From Kryptolebias marmoratus (taxonomy: Eukaryota; Chordata; Actinopteri; Cyprinodontiformes; Rivulidae), in the NCBI RefSeq assembly GCF_001649575.2, contig NC_051440.1, positions 22,673,829 to 22,737,828 of the forward strand: 64,000 bases of DNA, written 5' to 3'. Position 1 is the stretch's first letter; every line of letters starts with the position of its first letter. Below the pieces are notes generated by a model, which worked only from the letters and a program-made list of their open reading frames with translations, was not told the DNA's origin and did not search any database. A program made the translations under genes and the position numbers. Of the stretch, positions 38,701-52,200 are shown one piece after another.

Positions 38701-39435
38701 TTATTCTGAACTATATCAAATATTGCAGTTTGAAAGAGTTTACTCCAGTAGTTTTCCAGCTATGATGACATTCTGAACTGCGGGTACACACTCACTGTAA
38801 ACAAAGCATTCATATCTGCATACTTTACTCAACAAATCAGAGCAGAAATACTGTGGGTAAAATAGATTAAAACTGTCAAACTTTGCCATCCCAAATTGCT
38901 CTTTCATGGATGCCACCATTGTTGACCTTTTTTTAGTCACTTTGTCTGTTTCCTTAGGTAAACAAATGTAAGTGGTAATTTGCAGCAAACCACAAATTTT
39001 GCCTTTCAAATTTTTAATTTAGGAACATTTTAACCATCAAAATAAAAATTTTGTTTTGTACTTTATTACTTTTTTATCTGAGTACTTTTAAGATAAAACA
39101 TGAGCTATTTAATTATAATGACACCTTGTAGTGGGTGGGATATACTGGGCAGCAAGTTAACAATCGGTCATTAAAGTTGATGTGTTGGAAGCAGGAAAAA
39201 AAATGGGCTAACGTAAGGATTTGGGGGATCTTGGCAAAAGCCAAACAAGGATGGGTAGAAAGCTGGATGATAACATCTCAACTGCAGCTCTTATAGAAAG
39301 TTTGGGGGTAAAGAAAGGCATGGGGGCAGTACGAAGCTTTCAGAATTGTTCTGATGGACATTCATATACCACAACATTCAGAACAGGTCTGGTTTTTCTC
39401 AACCAAATCAACCATAAGTAGGTGGCATTAATGTG

Positions 39436-39506
<71 letters not shown>

Positions 39507-42500
39507 ATTTATCTCTTCAAAATGTTTTATTTGAATATGTTTCACTGCTCAAGTAAAATAAAAAAAATGTTAAAAACAACACATTTAAAGATAAATCTAA
39601 AAACATTGAGCTAAATATGAATTCCCAATAAGTCAATGGTTAAAATGTAAAACAGAATAGGATAGTGGCTTCATTGCCATAAATATCAGACGTTTCAACA
39701 AGAATGTTAACTCTAAGGAAAGGTAATTTCCATTCAGCTCAAGATTACAAGAGTTTCTATTTGAAGATGGACTTTTTTCTTGACCTAGAATTGCACATTT
39801 ATAAATAAACCATCAAACTATCATCGTTCACCTTAAGAGTTTGTGAGGTTTGGTTCTTGTGTAGGCTCGTGGCTTTCAGCCTGTGATGTTTGACAGCTTT
39901 CAACGTAATCTGGCTGTAAGAAGCTTGAGAGTGACAAATCTGCCAGGAGCAAGAGCTGAGGAGCTCGCAAGATACCACAGGTACCGCGTGTCGACTGTCA
40001 CAGGGAGTCAGGTGCTGCACGAGGACGGCATGTCAGTTATATTAATACACGACTTTAAAAGTTTCATCTCTTTGCTGCTGTGATTTTTAGGTATGTTGCT
40101 AATAAGATCGTGTGCGTGTTTGTTCAAAACCGCTCCACCATCAACATCATTACCAGAACATACAACATAAACATAAATAACATAAATTCCATGCTGGAAG
40201 TTGTTCGTCGAAGCAGAGTATTTTTTTTTTATCTATTTTTGGTTATGCCTGGAGAGGGCTTTTAAAAGGCAGGGAACAAATAATAAGATCTGTGAATATA
40301 CCTGCACATGCTGCTCTTCCTGGAGGTAGTGCTGGTGGGGGAGGATGGAGGGGTCTGATAGGACCAGCTGTAGTCGGAGCCTTTAAGGTCCCGAATTACC
40401 TGCAAAAATACATCATGACTGGTCAGAACACAGTGGCAACAACAGGCATAAAAAACTTAGCTTTTTCATGGTGACATTTCCATTTTAGTTCTCTTAGATT
40501 TGCTGACTCCCTTTGACAAAATTGATCATGCTATTCTCATCAATCTACCTCAAACATGGGTCAGGAATTCTGACAGAGAGTCTTACGTTGTGACTGATAA
40601 TAGTGCTTCCTCTCTGACCCCTCTTACTTGTGGGGTGCCTCAGGGATCTGCTCTTGGACCTGTTTTATTTTTTTTTAAGTGCTCCCCCTGGGCTGGTTGA
40701 TACAGGGATTCAGTTGTGTGTTTGATCATTGCTATGCTGACGATACTCAGATTTGCCTGTCCAATAAGCCTGATGATAGTACGACTGTTTCTGATACACT
40801 TTTATTAATTCAGGAGACATTCTCAGCAACTGGATGGGGAGTAACAGTTCCAGAATAGCAAAATTTCATTACAGTAAGTTGTACAAGCTTTTCATTTACA
40901 CTTTTTCTTTGTTTAACTACAACCGCAAAATTGACAATGATTAGAATTAGTTGGCCATTTGTGAAAACATGAGCTACAGAGAACGTCAGCAGTATTATAA
41001 GAAAATAAGAGTAGTGCAGCACTGTTACCTGCTCACTGGCGGGTGGCAGCTTATGTGGGTCTTCGGTCAACACAGTGAGGTCATCAACAACGGCCTGTAA
41101 ATGTGTTATCTCTCCTAGCATGGCAATTTCTACATTCTGGGTGGAAAACAAGACGGATCAAATATCAAAGATCTAAAACAGACCAAAAGCTCAACCTTAA
41201 AGCTCTTTCTTTATACAGAGTTAAACATAGAAAAGTGTAAGAGTTGCTCACCACAACTGGCTGAAGTAAGTTGATAAATGAACAGTAACGGCCTCTCTCT
41301 TCTAGAAGTGCTCTTCTCACTGCCTGCTTCTCCGTCTCCTCCATCAGCAGATACAAGTCGCTGACGTCCTGCATGGCACTGTCCAGCTGGGGGCGCAGGT
41401 TTCCCCGGCCTGCGCGGTCAAGGCAGAACAAGGAACCAAGGAAGAACAGCAGAGAAGGGAGTTGAATAAACAGAGGAGAGGAGGAATGAAAACAGATTGA
41501 GGAATGACGGCGTGGGTGATAATCACAGAAATGGCATGAAGTGTGAAGAAGAGGGAGAAGAGTAAAAAAATGTGATGATTAGAACAAATAACGATAAGCT
41601 GCTGTGCACTGGAGGTCGATGCACTGACGAACTTCACATCTAAATGGTTCGTGCACATGGAAATTTGAGGTTGCTGAATCATGTCAAGCAGCAATGATGT
41701 GCAGACGCTGAAATGGATGTGATCTGGAAAACACTACTGTACAGAATGTTCTGGGTTATTCAAAAGTACAGACCACAGTTACACTAGATGATAAATGAAT
41801 TAACAAAAGAATGAGATGAAAATGATAAATGACCGCATGATTTATGCATAAAAAAGACTGCAAGTCAAATGTATCTTAGCATTTTTAGTTGACTTTTAAG
41901 CAACTTTGAATTTAAAGCAAACATTAAATATATATGCTGTAATAAAAAGCTACAAACTGAAAATGGTGCCTTGGTTTGTTGCCATTGTACTTATCTCTAT
42001 AAAACCAGGATACTGCAGACTATTTATTTATTATTCTTATTTGCATGTTGACAGCTTATTAGCAGCCAACATGTTTTGGCACACTTGTATTTAATAAGGC
42101 TCTAATTAAATGAGAAACAAAATAAGAATGTAACAAGTACTTATGAGTTCTTTAAAAACAAGTGTTAGCCATTATCGTGAAGTCAAGTGTTAGAGCATTA
42201 CAAAGAAGTGTTTATCACAGGAATGACTGATACGCTGGCATAAACTGTTCCAAAACTGGTGATGAAATAGGCCTGTTAGACAGCTTTTAAGTAATCAAAA
42301 GTTAAAAGAAGATATGTGAAACAAGTAAGTGGACTTAATTCACTTCTGTCAAAGGAGGTCATCCAAAGTTTAGCAATAAACACCAACTGTGCGGTCTTGA
42401 AAAAAAATCTACAGAAATCAAATTAACTTGAATTATTGCCAATACCATATATCATCTTGACTGTTACAGAAATAAAAATGATGATCATAAATACATCAAA

Positions 42501-45500
42501 ACGTATATTATGTTTGATATGGTTCTTTAGTAAATGGCTTATTAGCGAGGTTTGTTTACTTTAGCTAAATAGTCAGGGGTTGTTGGTCAAAAGCAGAAAG
42601 GTTTGTGTACTGCTGTCCTATGGTGTGCAAATCTGGTGCTCCACAGTCAGAACTTTTATTTTTGAATCTTATTTTCTTAGCAACATCTTTGCTTTTACAT
42701 TAGGATGAATTTAATTAGTTACATGCATGTATTATGGTATTAACTTATTCAAAGTTTCAAAGTTTAGAAAATATACTTATTTTTAGTGTTGTCATGAGAT
42801 AAAGGTTGGGAAACCATTCTCTAATATGCCCAGTATAGATGAGGTCACCATCAGCTTTCAATGTAAAGCATATTAATGGAAGAAAACAGTCAGCAAGTCA
42901 GTCTGCAGGAAGTCCAGTTGCTTTTTTTAACCTTTTTTTGGATTTACTATGTCCTGGATGACTGAGATTCTACACCAGCACATTGTCTGCATTTATACAT
43001 GGTGGTTTGTGCAAAGATTAAGCTAAGTATAATATATTACAGTGCTATAGTAGGTGCAGGTGAAAGTCGTCTTTGTGCTTAGCTCAGTTGAATGGCATAT
43101 GGCAGCCAGTAATTTAGCTACCATACTGACAGGAGAGTCAATCTTCTCTTGCAAATTTCATGTAAAGTGCATAAGGAAATTCCTTAGGTGTGTCACACTA
43201 TTTCATCCTTAGTCAAAAATGCTAAGACAGCACAGTATTTCATCTGACTGGCAGCTTGATCTGATGATGGTTTTGATGCCTGAAGTTTTCATTCGGAAAC
43301 AGAAGACGTACCTAGAAGCTCTACAGCCAGGGTAAAAAGGCAGAAAGGAACAGAAGAGGGGTGCAGTGACAGGCGGGATCGGAGAGACAGAAGAACAAGC
43401 AGTGTTAGGTGTATCAAACATCAGCACATTGCAAGTTTAAGACTAGCCCGTACCACTGGTGTGTGAAGGTACTGCATGAAAACAGAAGGTTAATTACAAC
43501 CAGAAGAAGGGGCTAATAAAGCACAGCAAGGAAAAAAAATATTTTGGATTCATAAAGTAGGGTATTTAAAGCTGGAGAGGAGCCTTTGAAACTGTGTCAT
43601 ACAGTTTCTTTCAGTGAACTGTGAATTTTCTTTTTCTACACTCTAGATGGTGCTAGTTCACTATAAGACACTGCTGCAGCTCAAACCCATGACCATCACA
43701 TCAATTCTCTGAGTTTTATTGCAGATCCATTACTGACTGAGCAAGCTTTCAAAGTTTTCCTTACCTTTTCTTGCTTTCTTCTGGAGTTTTATCGTATCCA
43801 GTGACTTCCTTTTGATTTCCTGACGAGACCTTTTGTACTCTGCAGAGAGCAAGCAAAATATAAAAGGCGCATAAATTTCCAGCACACACTGTGCCATAAC
43901 AGGTTTGTATATTTTTCTGGTTGTTCACCTTTGGCATGATCTTTGTCCAGCTGGTTGGCTGTCTTCTTCCATTCCTCTATCCTGTCTTGAAGCGGTGTAA
44001 CCAGCCCCTCCATGAGAGCACTAAAGGCAACAAGTCGAGACAACATAAGAAGAATGGAGGGTGGAGGGTACAAAAATAGGCTTTACTCACATGGTAAAAC
44101 TCAAAGCAAAAGGTGGAACCATTACAGAAAGGTCAACAAAAATGGGCTGGGTCATGGAAACACATAAAAAAGAAATTCAACAAAAACAAAAAAAGACCTA
44201 GCATTTCTTGAAGAAATGCATATCACCTGCCAAACTAAACTAAGATCACCTTGTGGTGAGAAATGAAAGAGTTATAGCCATTATGGTCAAACTTTGAAGA
44301 CATTATTATGTATGATCTCAAGAACTTGATGCCATGCTCAAAGTATGTGTTGAGAAAGACTCTCATGTACTACCAGATCAAATTTTTAGCCCAATCTTTG
44401 TAAAATTGACTGACTTATAGCCATATTTGTGTTAGCTTATTTCGTTTCGTTGTTACAGCCATCTTTAATTAGATTGACTCCAAAAGTTATTCAGTTGTAG
44501 AAGTCCTTCTGATGTTTACTTTTTGAAAGTTTCATTAAAATCCATCCAGTGGTTAATGAAACATTTTGCTAACTGACAAATAGGGTTGACTCCAACAGCT
44601 AATGCTAAAGTTTTAAGCAAAGCTCTTGCACCATGAGTAGCCCTTGGAGTATGTGTTGTGAATGTCAACTACTACAACACTAAATATTAGATCAATATGC
44701 ACATCAATATGCACTGGTAAATGCACATTCAGTAATTATTTCATGAAGACTTCAGTAAAATCCGTCCAGTGATTCATGAGATATTTTGCTGACAGGCAGA
44801 CAAAGTTGAGTCTAAACAGAAAATGGCAAAAATTTAAACAAAAATCTTGTAAAATTTTTTAGTACTCAGAATAAGTGTTGTGTATCAATCTCAAATACTA
44901 CCACGCCAAACTGTATGTCATTATCTGTCTGAACTTTATATAGTCAGTGGTTTTTAAGTGATGTGGCAGCCATCTTGAATCAGGCTGACTCCAAAGTAAA
45001 TCAGTTGTAAATGTACGTCCATTAATTAGAATCAAGTTTATTAAAATCTGTCCAGTAGTTCATGTGATATTTTGGTAACAGACAGACAAACACATGCACA
45101 CACTTTCAGTGGCAGACCATAATAAACGTCTCTTACTTGGTGAAGTGGCGTAGCTTTGCTTCAATGCTGCGGTGCCTCATACACATTCTTGTCAGAGCTG
45201 ATCCAATGTCCCTGGTGGCACCTTAAGAAGACAAAAAACAAACTATTATTTAATGTTTAAGAGTTGGTCATTTCAAATCACAATTACAAGTTTAGCCAAG
45301 AAAAAATAACAATATTCATAAAAAGGTACAACACATCAGAGTGTTTTAAATCTCTCTTTACAGGATTTCATTTCTCATCTAGGGAAGCATTTCCAGCTGC
45401 AGCCAAAAGATCAGCACAATTTGACTGAAAGAATGGAGTCCAAAAATGTCACACTTGTTTAAAAAAAGCAAATGAGGCAAAGAACCTGAGGGCTTTGCTC

Positions 45501-46167
45501 TTTCGTTCTTGACAGAACAAGCATTTTCCTTTTGACACTTGAAGACTTTGAGCAGGATTCTCACCACAGAGTGAATAACAGCTTGTGTGAAATGATTACT
45601 ATACTTTTTCCCTCCACAGAAGTGTAATTAAATGGGGTCTTAAGCTCCTAAAGCCGTGGCTAGCCCACTGTCGCACTGATAGTTCACAGGCCACAGTAAT
45701 ATATGGGAGTCCCCTTAGGACAAAAAACATTCTTCTTCTCACATACACCATCAAACCGTCACACACACACTATCAGATGCTCTCATAGACACTGCCAAAC
45801 CCTCTCATATACGCTATCAAACCCTGTCATCAAAACCATGCTGAAGCTATCTGGCTGAAGTTAGTATCTGGCCTGCAGGAGGCCCACAGTATGCAAAAGG
45901 GTCAAAACAATATGAAAAGAAATAAAATGCACTCTGAAATTTTGGACATTCTGTATGCATTTCCTTTTTTTTTTTTAATTGTAAGAACAGAAATAGGCCC
46001 ATATAGGCCTGTGTATTTGAGACAGTTTGATGGTGTATGTGAGAGGGTTCGATGGTGTATGTGAGAGGAAGAATGTTTTTTGTCCTCAGGGGTTTCCCAT
46101 TGTAATATATAGTAGCACTGATCCTGTTGTAATCTGGGCGACATAGGGCTAATCTCAATATCTCTGA

Positions 46168-46217
<50 letters not shown>

Positions 46218-49200
46218 AAGCAGAAAGATAGGACAACAACAGCACATAGGCCTTACAAAAGATGCATCCACAATTGTATATTTGTTTGCATGATGACTTT
46301 TGGACTGCGTACACAGAGGTTTGCCAGCAGACAAGTGATGTGATTTACCAACCCCCCCACCCTTTCCGAAGTTCTCACCCCTTCTGTCCTGGAGGGAAAA
46401 GGAGGCAACCCTGTAAGGGGATATCCCTCTATTCTTCCCTGTCTGCTCTGCCTTTCCTGTTCTCTCCGTTTCCAAACACCATTCATGCAGGGCAGGCAGT
46501 GAAAGAGAAAGAGATCAGCGCTAAACTACGCTATGAAAACAGGCAGGAGAAAACAAAAGTGCACAGAATAAAGCACGACGACTAATATAGAAGGCTCAAC
46601 ATGAAAGTCTGTATTAAAAACGCTTGAGACTGCTGTTCAGCTTTCCAGATATCACAAACATACAGTAGGTTACAGTTTCCAACTGGTAGCACATCATACT
46701 GCAAAATAAGAAACATTTCACTCTATTTGTCAAAATCATGAGTTGTTTCAGTAAAGACTCAGTAACAGGGATTGACCCCATCTCACAGAGGCATATTCAG
46801 TCACCACATGTAATCTAACTTTTGTGTTGGGGAAAGGAAGGGAAGATTGCCCTGCTTTTCTAGGTGAGTGATCAAGGCGGAAGGGTTTGAGGTGAACGTT
46901 CCTCCAGCTGTATCACATCCAGGCATTAAACACAAGCAGGAAGTAATTGAAATAACCTATGCACCAACCTTGGAACCTATCCACCAAGTCCTACGCAAGT
47001 CAGTATTGTCTGCCAATTAAAGAAAAGTGGTGATAATGTTTTTGCCATTGTTTGTGACTGTACATTTGTCTGTATTCTTAGCAAAATACCTCATGAACCA
47101 CTGGACAGATATAAATGAAACTCTCAGAAAGTAATTGCTGAATGGACATCTACAGAACAGCTGATTAGCTTCTGGGATCAACCCCATTCAAGATGGTTGC
47201 TTATCAAACACACAGATGGCTATACCTCAGACAATTTTACAGATACTGAGATACAGTTTGATATGGTAGTAGGTGAGAGTCGTTCCCAACTAATACTCTA
47301 ACCATTATCTGATCTTGCAAGGACTGTTTTTAAAACTTTACTATTAACTTTACAGTCAAGCATGTCTGCAGTAAAAAAAACAAAACTCATGAACCACTGA
47401 ACAGATTTTAATGAAGCTCAGAAAGTAACCATTGGGTGAACATCTACAATTAATTACCTTTTGCAGACCCAGGTTATGCAGTTTTCATCATAAAGATGTC
47501 TACAGCTGTGGATCTGCTCTTGCAGGTTGGAAGGAGACTAAAGTAGAGCTGGATGGGGGACAAGGGGAGGGAGTAATATGGGCTTTGGTATCTCTTTAAC
47601 AGACATTGCCAATGTCACTGTCAGCTGGAGAGAGCCCATGCTCTCCTGTCCCTTCCACACCTGCCAATTCCCCCCCCTCTCTGCTCCCCACCTCTTCCTC
47701 TCTGTCTTCCCCTCCCGAAAGGGGATCAGCTGACAGCTACATCCTGGGGAGCTTCAGAGGCTTCCTGGCCATTTCCAAGAGCCTTGCTGGCCTCTGGCCT
47801 CGACCGGATGAACAGGGACACAGTGATTCACTCCCACAGCACCCTGCATGGCTTCACAGGATTGTGGCAAACATTCACAAACAGGGAGGAGGGTTTAATA
47901 TCACTAAAATAACCTAATTTGAGGGATATTAAAAGACAGACTTATTTCCTTTGTGTTTTTTTGTAAATGAATATTTCTGGTGTTTCATCTTTCTAATAAA
48001 TTAGTGATTTTAGGAGACTTAAATAGATTTTGTTGTGGTTTTAAACATATATCAGTTTCAAAAGAATATCGCAGACACCCACATATGTATGAATTTAAAA
48101 AAAAAACACACACAGACAAGAATGGAGGAGAGTTGTTATGCAACCCAATCATAAATTTTAGGCTATCATGTAGGCCAAGGAGCAAACAACTGGGAGACAC
48201 TGAGAGTGTAGCAATGTGTTGTTCATCAGACATCTGACACAGATGCCAAGAGATCTGCTGTGCATGTTGAAAAGTACATTGAAATTGCCGTTGGAAAGGT
48301 TAAGCCCTAACTGGTTGGATTTGGTGGAAAACTTTAAGCTCCAGCATCCACAACCAGCCCAGTGCGGTCCCAGCGTTAAGTGAGCGGTTCCACCCAGAGC
48401 TCTGGTTCTGATTAACTCCTCTGACTCTTTGGGGAAGGAGGAGCATTTTTATAGGCCTGCTTTATAGGGGGTTACACTGCCAGGAGCTGAACTGCCACAG
48501 GCCTCACTCCTTGATGTCTTCAACATGGGAGCTTAGTTAAGACTATATTTCTCATTAAACATTTAAACTCTGATGTTCAACTCTGGTTTCATTGCTGCTT
48601 AAACTACTAGGCTGGATGACAGTTCAGCTCCAGACAGGCTTTCCTTCTGTTTTCAGCCTGAATCAACCTCCACTCACTTCGGAGTGAGTTCCATTTACCT
48701 CTGTTTACTGTGTCAATAAAGAGTGTTTATATTGACTGCAGAAGAGAAAGTACAGAACATTCTAACTTATAATATTTCTAGGAATATGAAGTCCCTTTTA
48801 CTTTGCTCTCCCATAGCCAACACTGACCTGAGGAAATTCCATCATCCATGGGACAACAGTTATTCCCCATGTTGGCACCTTGGCTTCGGAGCCAACTGTG
48901 GCTGGCACAGACAGATAAGCTCCTGGCCTTCACCCTCCCTCACCCGTTTTAAGGAACGCAGAGTGTGAACTGGCAGAAGCACAGTGAAGGCCTCTGATGG
49001 ATGAAAGGGACTGTGGGATGAAATTGGAGGAGAGTGGAGGATGAAAGAGGGCACATTACTGGCAGTGAGGGGTGAGTTCAGCCAGTCAGGAGGTGAAGGA
49101 AGTGTTGGGCTGCTGCTGCAGGTGCAGCAGGCGCTGCCGAGACTACATCTCCCACATTAAGTCAGGATGAGAAGTCAGAACCAGTATACACAATTACCGT

Positions 49201-52200
49201 AAATAATGTAATTGTGGGATTATTATTTTTCCAGTTTATAGTTTCTTCTATATGGTTTTCAGCATCTAACTACTACAGCACACTTTCAGCAAATTTAGTC
49301 ATTCAGTATCAAAACGTTGAGATCATTCAGGAGATGGTTGCTCTGATTTTTAGGATTTAAAACTTGTATAAAATATTTAACTTTATTTAACTTTTTGGTT
49401 TCACTGAAAGGAATGTGGATTTTATATTTTAGCACACTTTTAGCTTTTAGGTGTTTGTTTTGATAATTTTAGTTTTAGCTACTATTTTGGTGATCTTACT
49501 GCTATGTTCATTTTATCATGTAGCTACAGATCTGAAATTTTTTTCCTAGTTTTAGGTTTTAGATTCTGCTTTTCTAAACTTAGCGTCTGACTGCTGTTCT
49601 GCTTATTTTAGTCGTTAACTACAGTTGTGCTAAATTTAGCTTTTAGTTACTGTTTTGCAAAATCTTAGCTTTAAGCTATGGTTTTGCTTATTTTACTATT
49701 TAGCTACAGTTTTTTTTTTTATTTTTAGCTTTTAGCTACTGGTTAGGCAATTTTAGCCAAATTTAGTTTCAGTTTCTTAAAAAAAAATGTCATCAGTCAG
49801 TCAGCCTTCTGCATTTATGTTACAGAAAATGTTATGCAACATGAAATTTGCAGAAACTACTAAATTTTCTATTTTTATTTCTTTATTTTTTTGTCATCCA
49901 AACCATTCCCAGCATATGTGCTGTATGCTCTTTAAGTAAATTTACAACTGATGTTCCTGTCTTGGGAGAAAAGACAAAAGAGAATTGTAAAGAGCTGATC
50001 TAATTTTGTGGTCTTGTTTAGTTACCACTAGACCAAACACGCAGCAGAAATTTCTGACTTAAAAACCTTACAAAGCATCATAAATTCAGATCATCAAAAA
50101 TTTGCTTCAAAGCACAGCTGGAGTTTTAGTGGTGCTGCACAGTGGGGGTAGTTAGATTCATAAATAAAGCAGCATCCGTTGTGCCTGCTGGTTAGGGAGA
50201 AACAGCCTCTGATCTGAGCTCGTAAGACTGGTGGATAAGACAGCCACATGTGGACATGGATCGTGGAGAGTTACAAATCAAACTCAAGTTGCAGAAATTT
50301 CAGATGTCAGACAAAAACAGAGTGAGTCTTTTAAGAAACTTCTCTGATTCCCTCTAATTTAAAAATGTGGCTATATTCACACTGCGCTTGACTTTAAAAT
50401 CAAAGAATTTAAAACAAAATTATTTTTATAATATTGTTTTGACTTCCTAATTGTGAGTCAAAATTCTCTTGACCCAGTTAAAGCTTTGGAAAATAAATAA
50501 AACACAAGATGTTTGAGAAGAAATTAGTGAGTTTTGGAAAAAGTAAGCCCAGTCTATATTTCTGAAAAGCCAAAACATGAGACTAATAATTCAAATTGCA
50601 ATGATTTTTATTTTTAATTTTACCAGGTAAAATGTTTGAGAACCAGTTCTCATTTATAAATATGACCTGGACAAGAAATTCTAGCAATCAAATAGGTACA
50701 TTAATATATTGTACAGAACCATACAGACATACATACACACACACACACACACACTGTATATTAAGGATAAAAAATGTCTATTTCTGTACTTGTATTTATA
50801 AAAAAGTAGGGGATATGTATGTAAAATTATAAAAGCCCAAAGTGCATCTGAAAATAGTCAGCAAGCACAGCAGTCAACTATATTCTTTTGAAGTTTAAGC
50901 TTGAAATTAGAGAGAGATGTCAAAGTTGAGAGTTTGAGAGTGTTTTGTGAGGTATTCCAGCTGTCTGCAACAGAAAAGCAGAAGGAGTTGCAGCCAAAAG
51001 TAGTGAAAGTTTTTGGAATGATGAACTCGATATATTCCCTCGATCTAGTGTTATATTTATGATGGACGAGGTGAAGAAGAGATGACAGATAAAATGGTGT
51101 CTTACTCAGGATCTTCTTGTAGACAAAGTAAAGCCTGTAATGGAGCTGTCGGTTTGAAGGGGAAGCCAGCCCACCAGTTTGTAGAGATCACAGTGAGGAG
51201 TATGGAAAGGTGAATTGGTGGCAAAACGAATAGCAGAGTGATAAAGAGTGTCCAATTTTTTAGGGCAGTGCTTGATGCCATTTTGTAGATGATGTCACCA
51301 TAGTCCAGAATGGGAAGTATTGTCATTTTGACTAGAGTGAGCTTAGCGGCATGAGGAAAAGGTGATTTTAGTAAGTAAGTTTGTTTGCCAAAGACTTAAC
51401 TGTTTTCCAAGCATCATTTTCATTTACAAATGTTATAACTTGATTTAACTATGTGAAAACAAGAAAACATATTACAAATGAATGTGAGTGTGTTTATTCA
51501 TAAACACACGTGCCATTTATGTCTGCAGCAAAAACTCAAACATCATTCCGAGTCTTTGTGTTGCTTCCTCACTGTAAATGTGGAATGTCTCGTGTCATCG
51601 GCAACAATAAAACTAAAAGGCAGAGGAAGTGGCCTCGAGCTAAATTGTTTCAATTGCTCACAAACACACACACAGATCAACACACACTCATCCTATTGTT
51701 GCCTGGCCAGACAATGCACACAGCAAGTTTCACCTCTCAGCCAGAAACACCCACAGACAGCCCCCGGTGTATCCTGATGTTCTGGTGTGCATTAGGACAT
51801 GACTCAATAGGAGGAGACGAACAAGTGATTTTTCCCTGCTGGAGGAGCTTCCTGTTCAGGGACATAAATGCTGCTAAAAATACCTATTACCCCTTGTCCA
51901 GATGTGCTTTTCACTGCAGACAAAAAAGGGATAAAGAGAAATACAGGAGAATACACGGGAAATGGAAATGATCCACAAGAGTTGTCTTCATCACACGCCT
52001 TTAAGGGATATTTAAATGTGAAGATAATGGAACTGATAAATCTTTGAGTGAGAAAGGATAATTACTCAATGATGTTAAACTCAAGACCTGTCCAAATGGG
52101 AAAAATGTTTTGTGAATACACAAATGTACTTTTTGTTTGTTTGTTTCAGCTTTGTGTCCACACAGAAACAGCATTTTAGTTTGAAAATAGTATTTTTTTG

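Noticed and set aside
45847..46475. Frames with long CVCV or VCVC runs
   Set aside because: Produced by the (CA)n microsatellite.
47606..47917. Ser/Pro-rich plus-strand frame within mtss2 intron 3
   Set aside because: Low-complexity Ser/Pro content from C-rich sequence, opposite strand to the host gene, and no domain.
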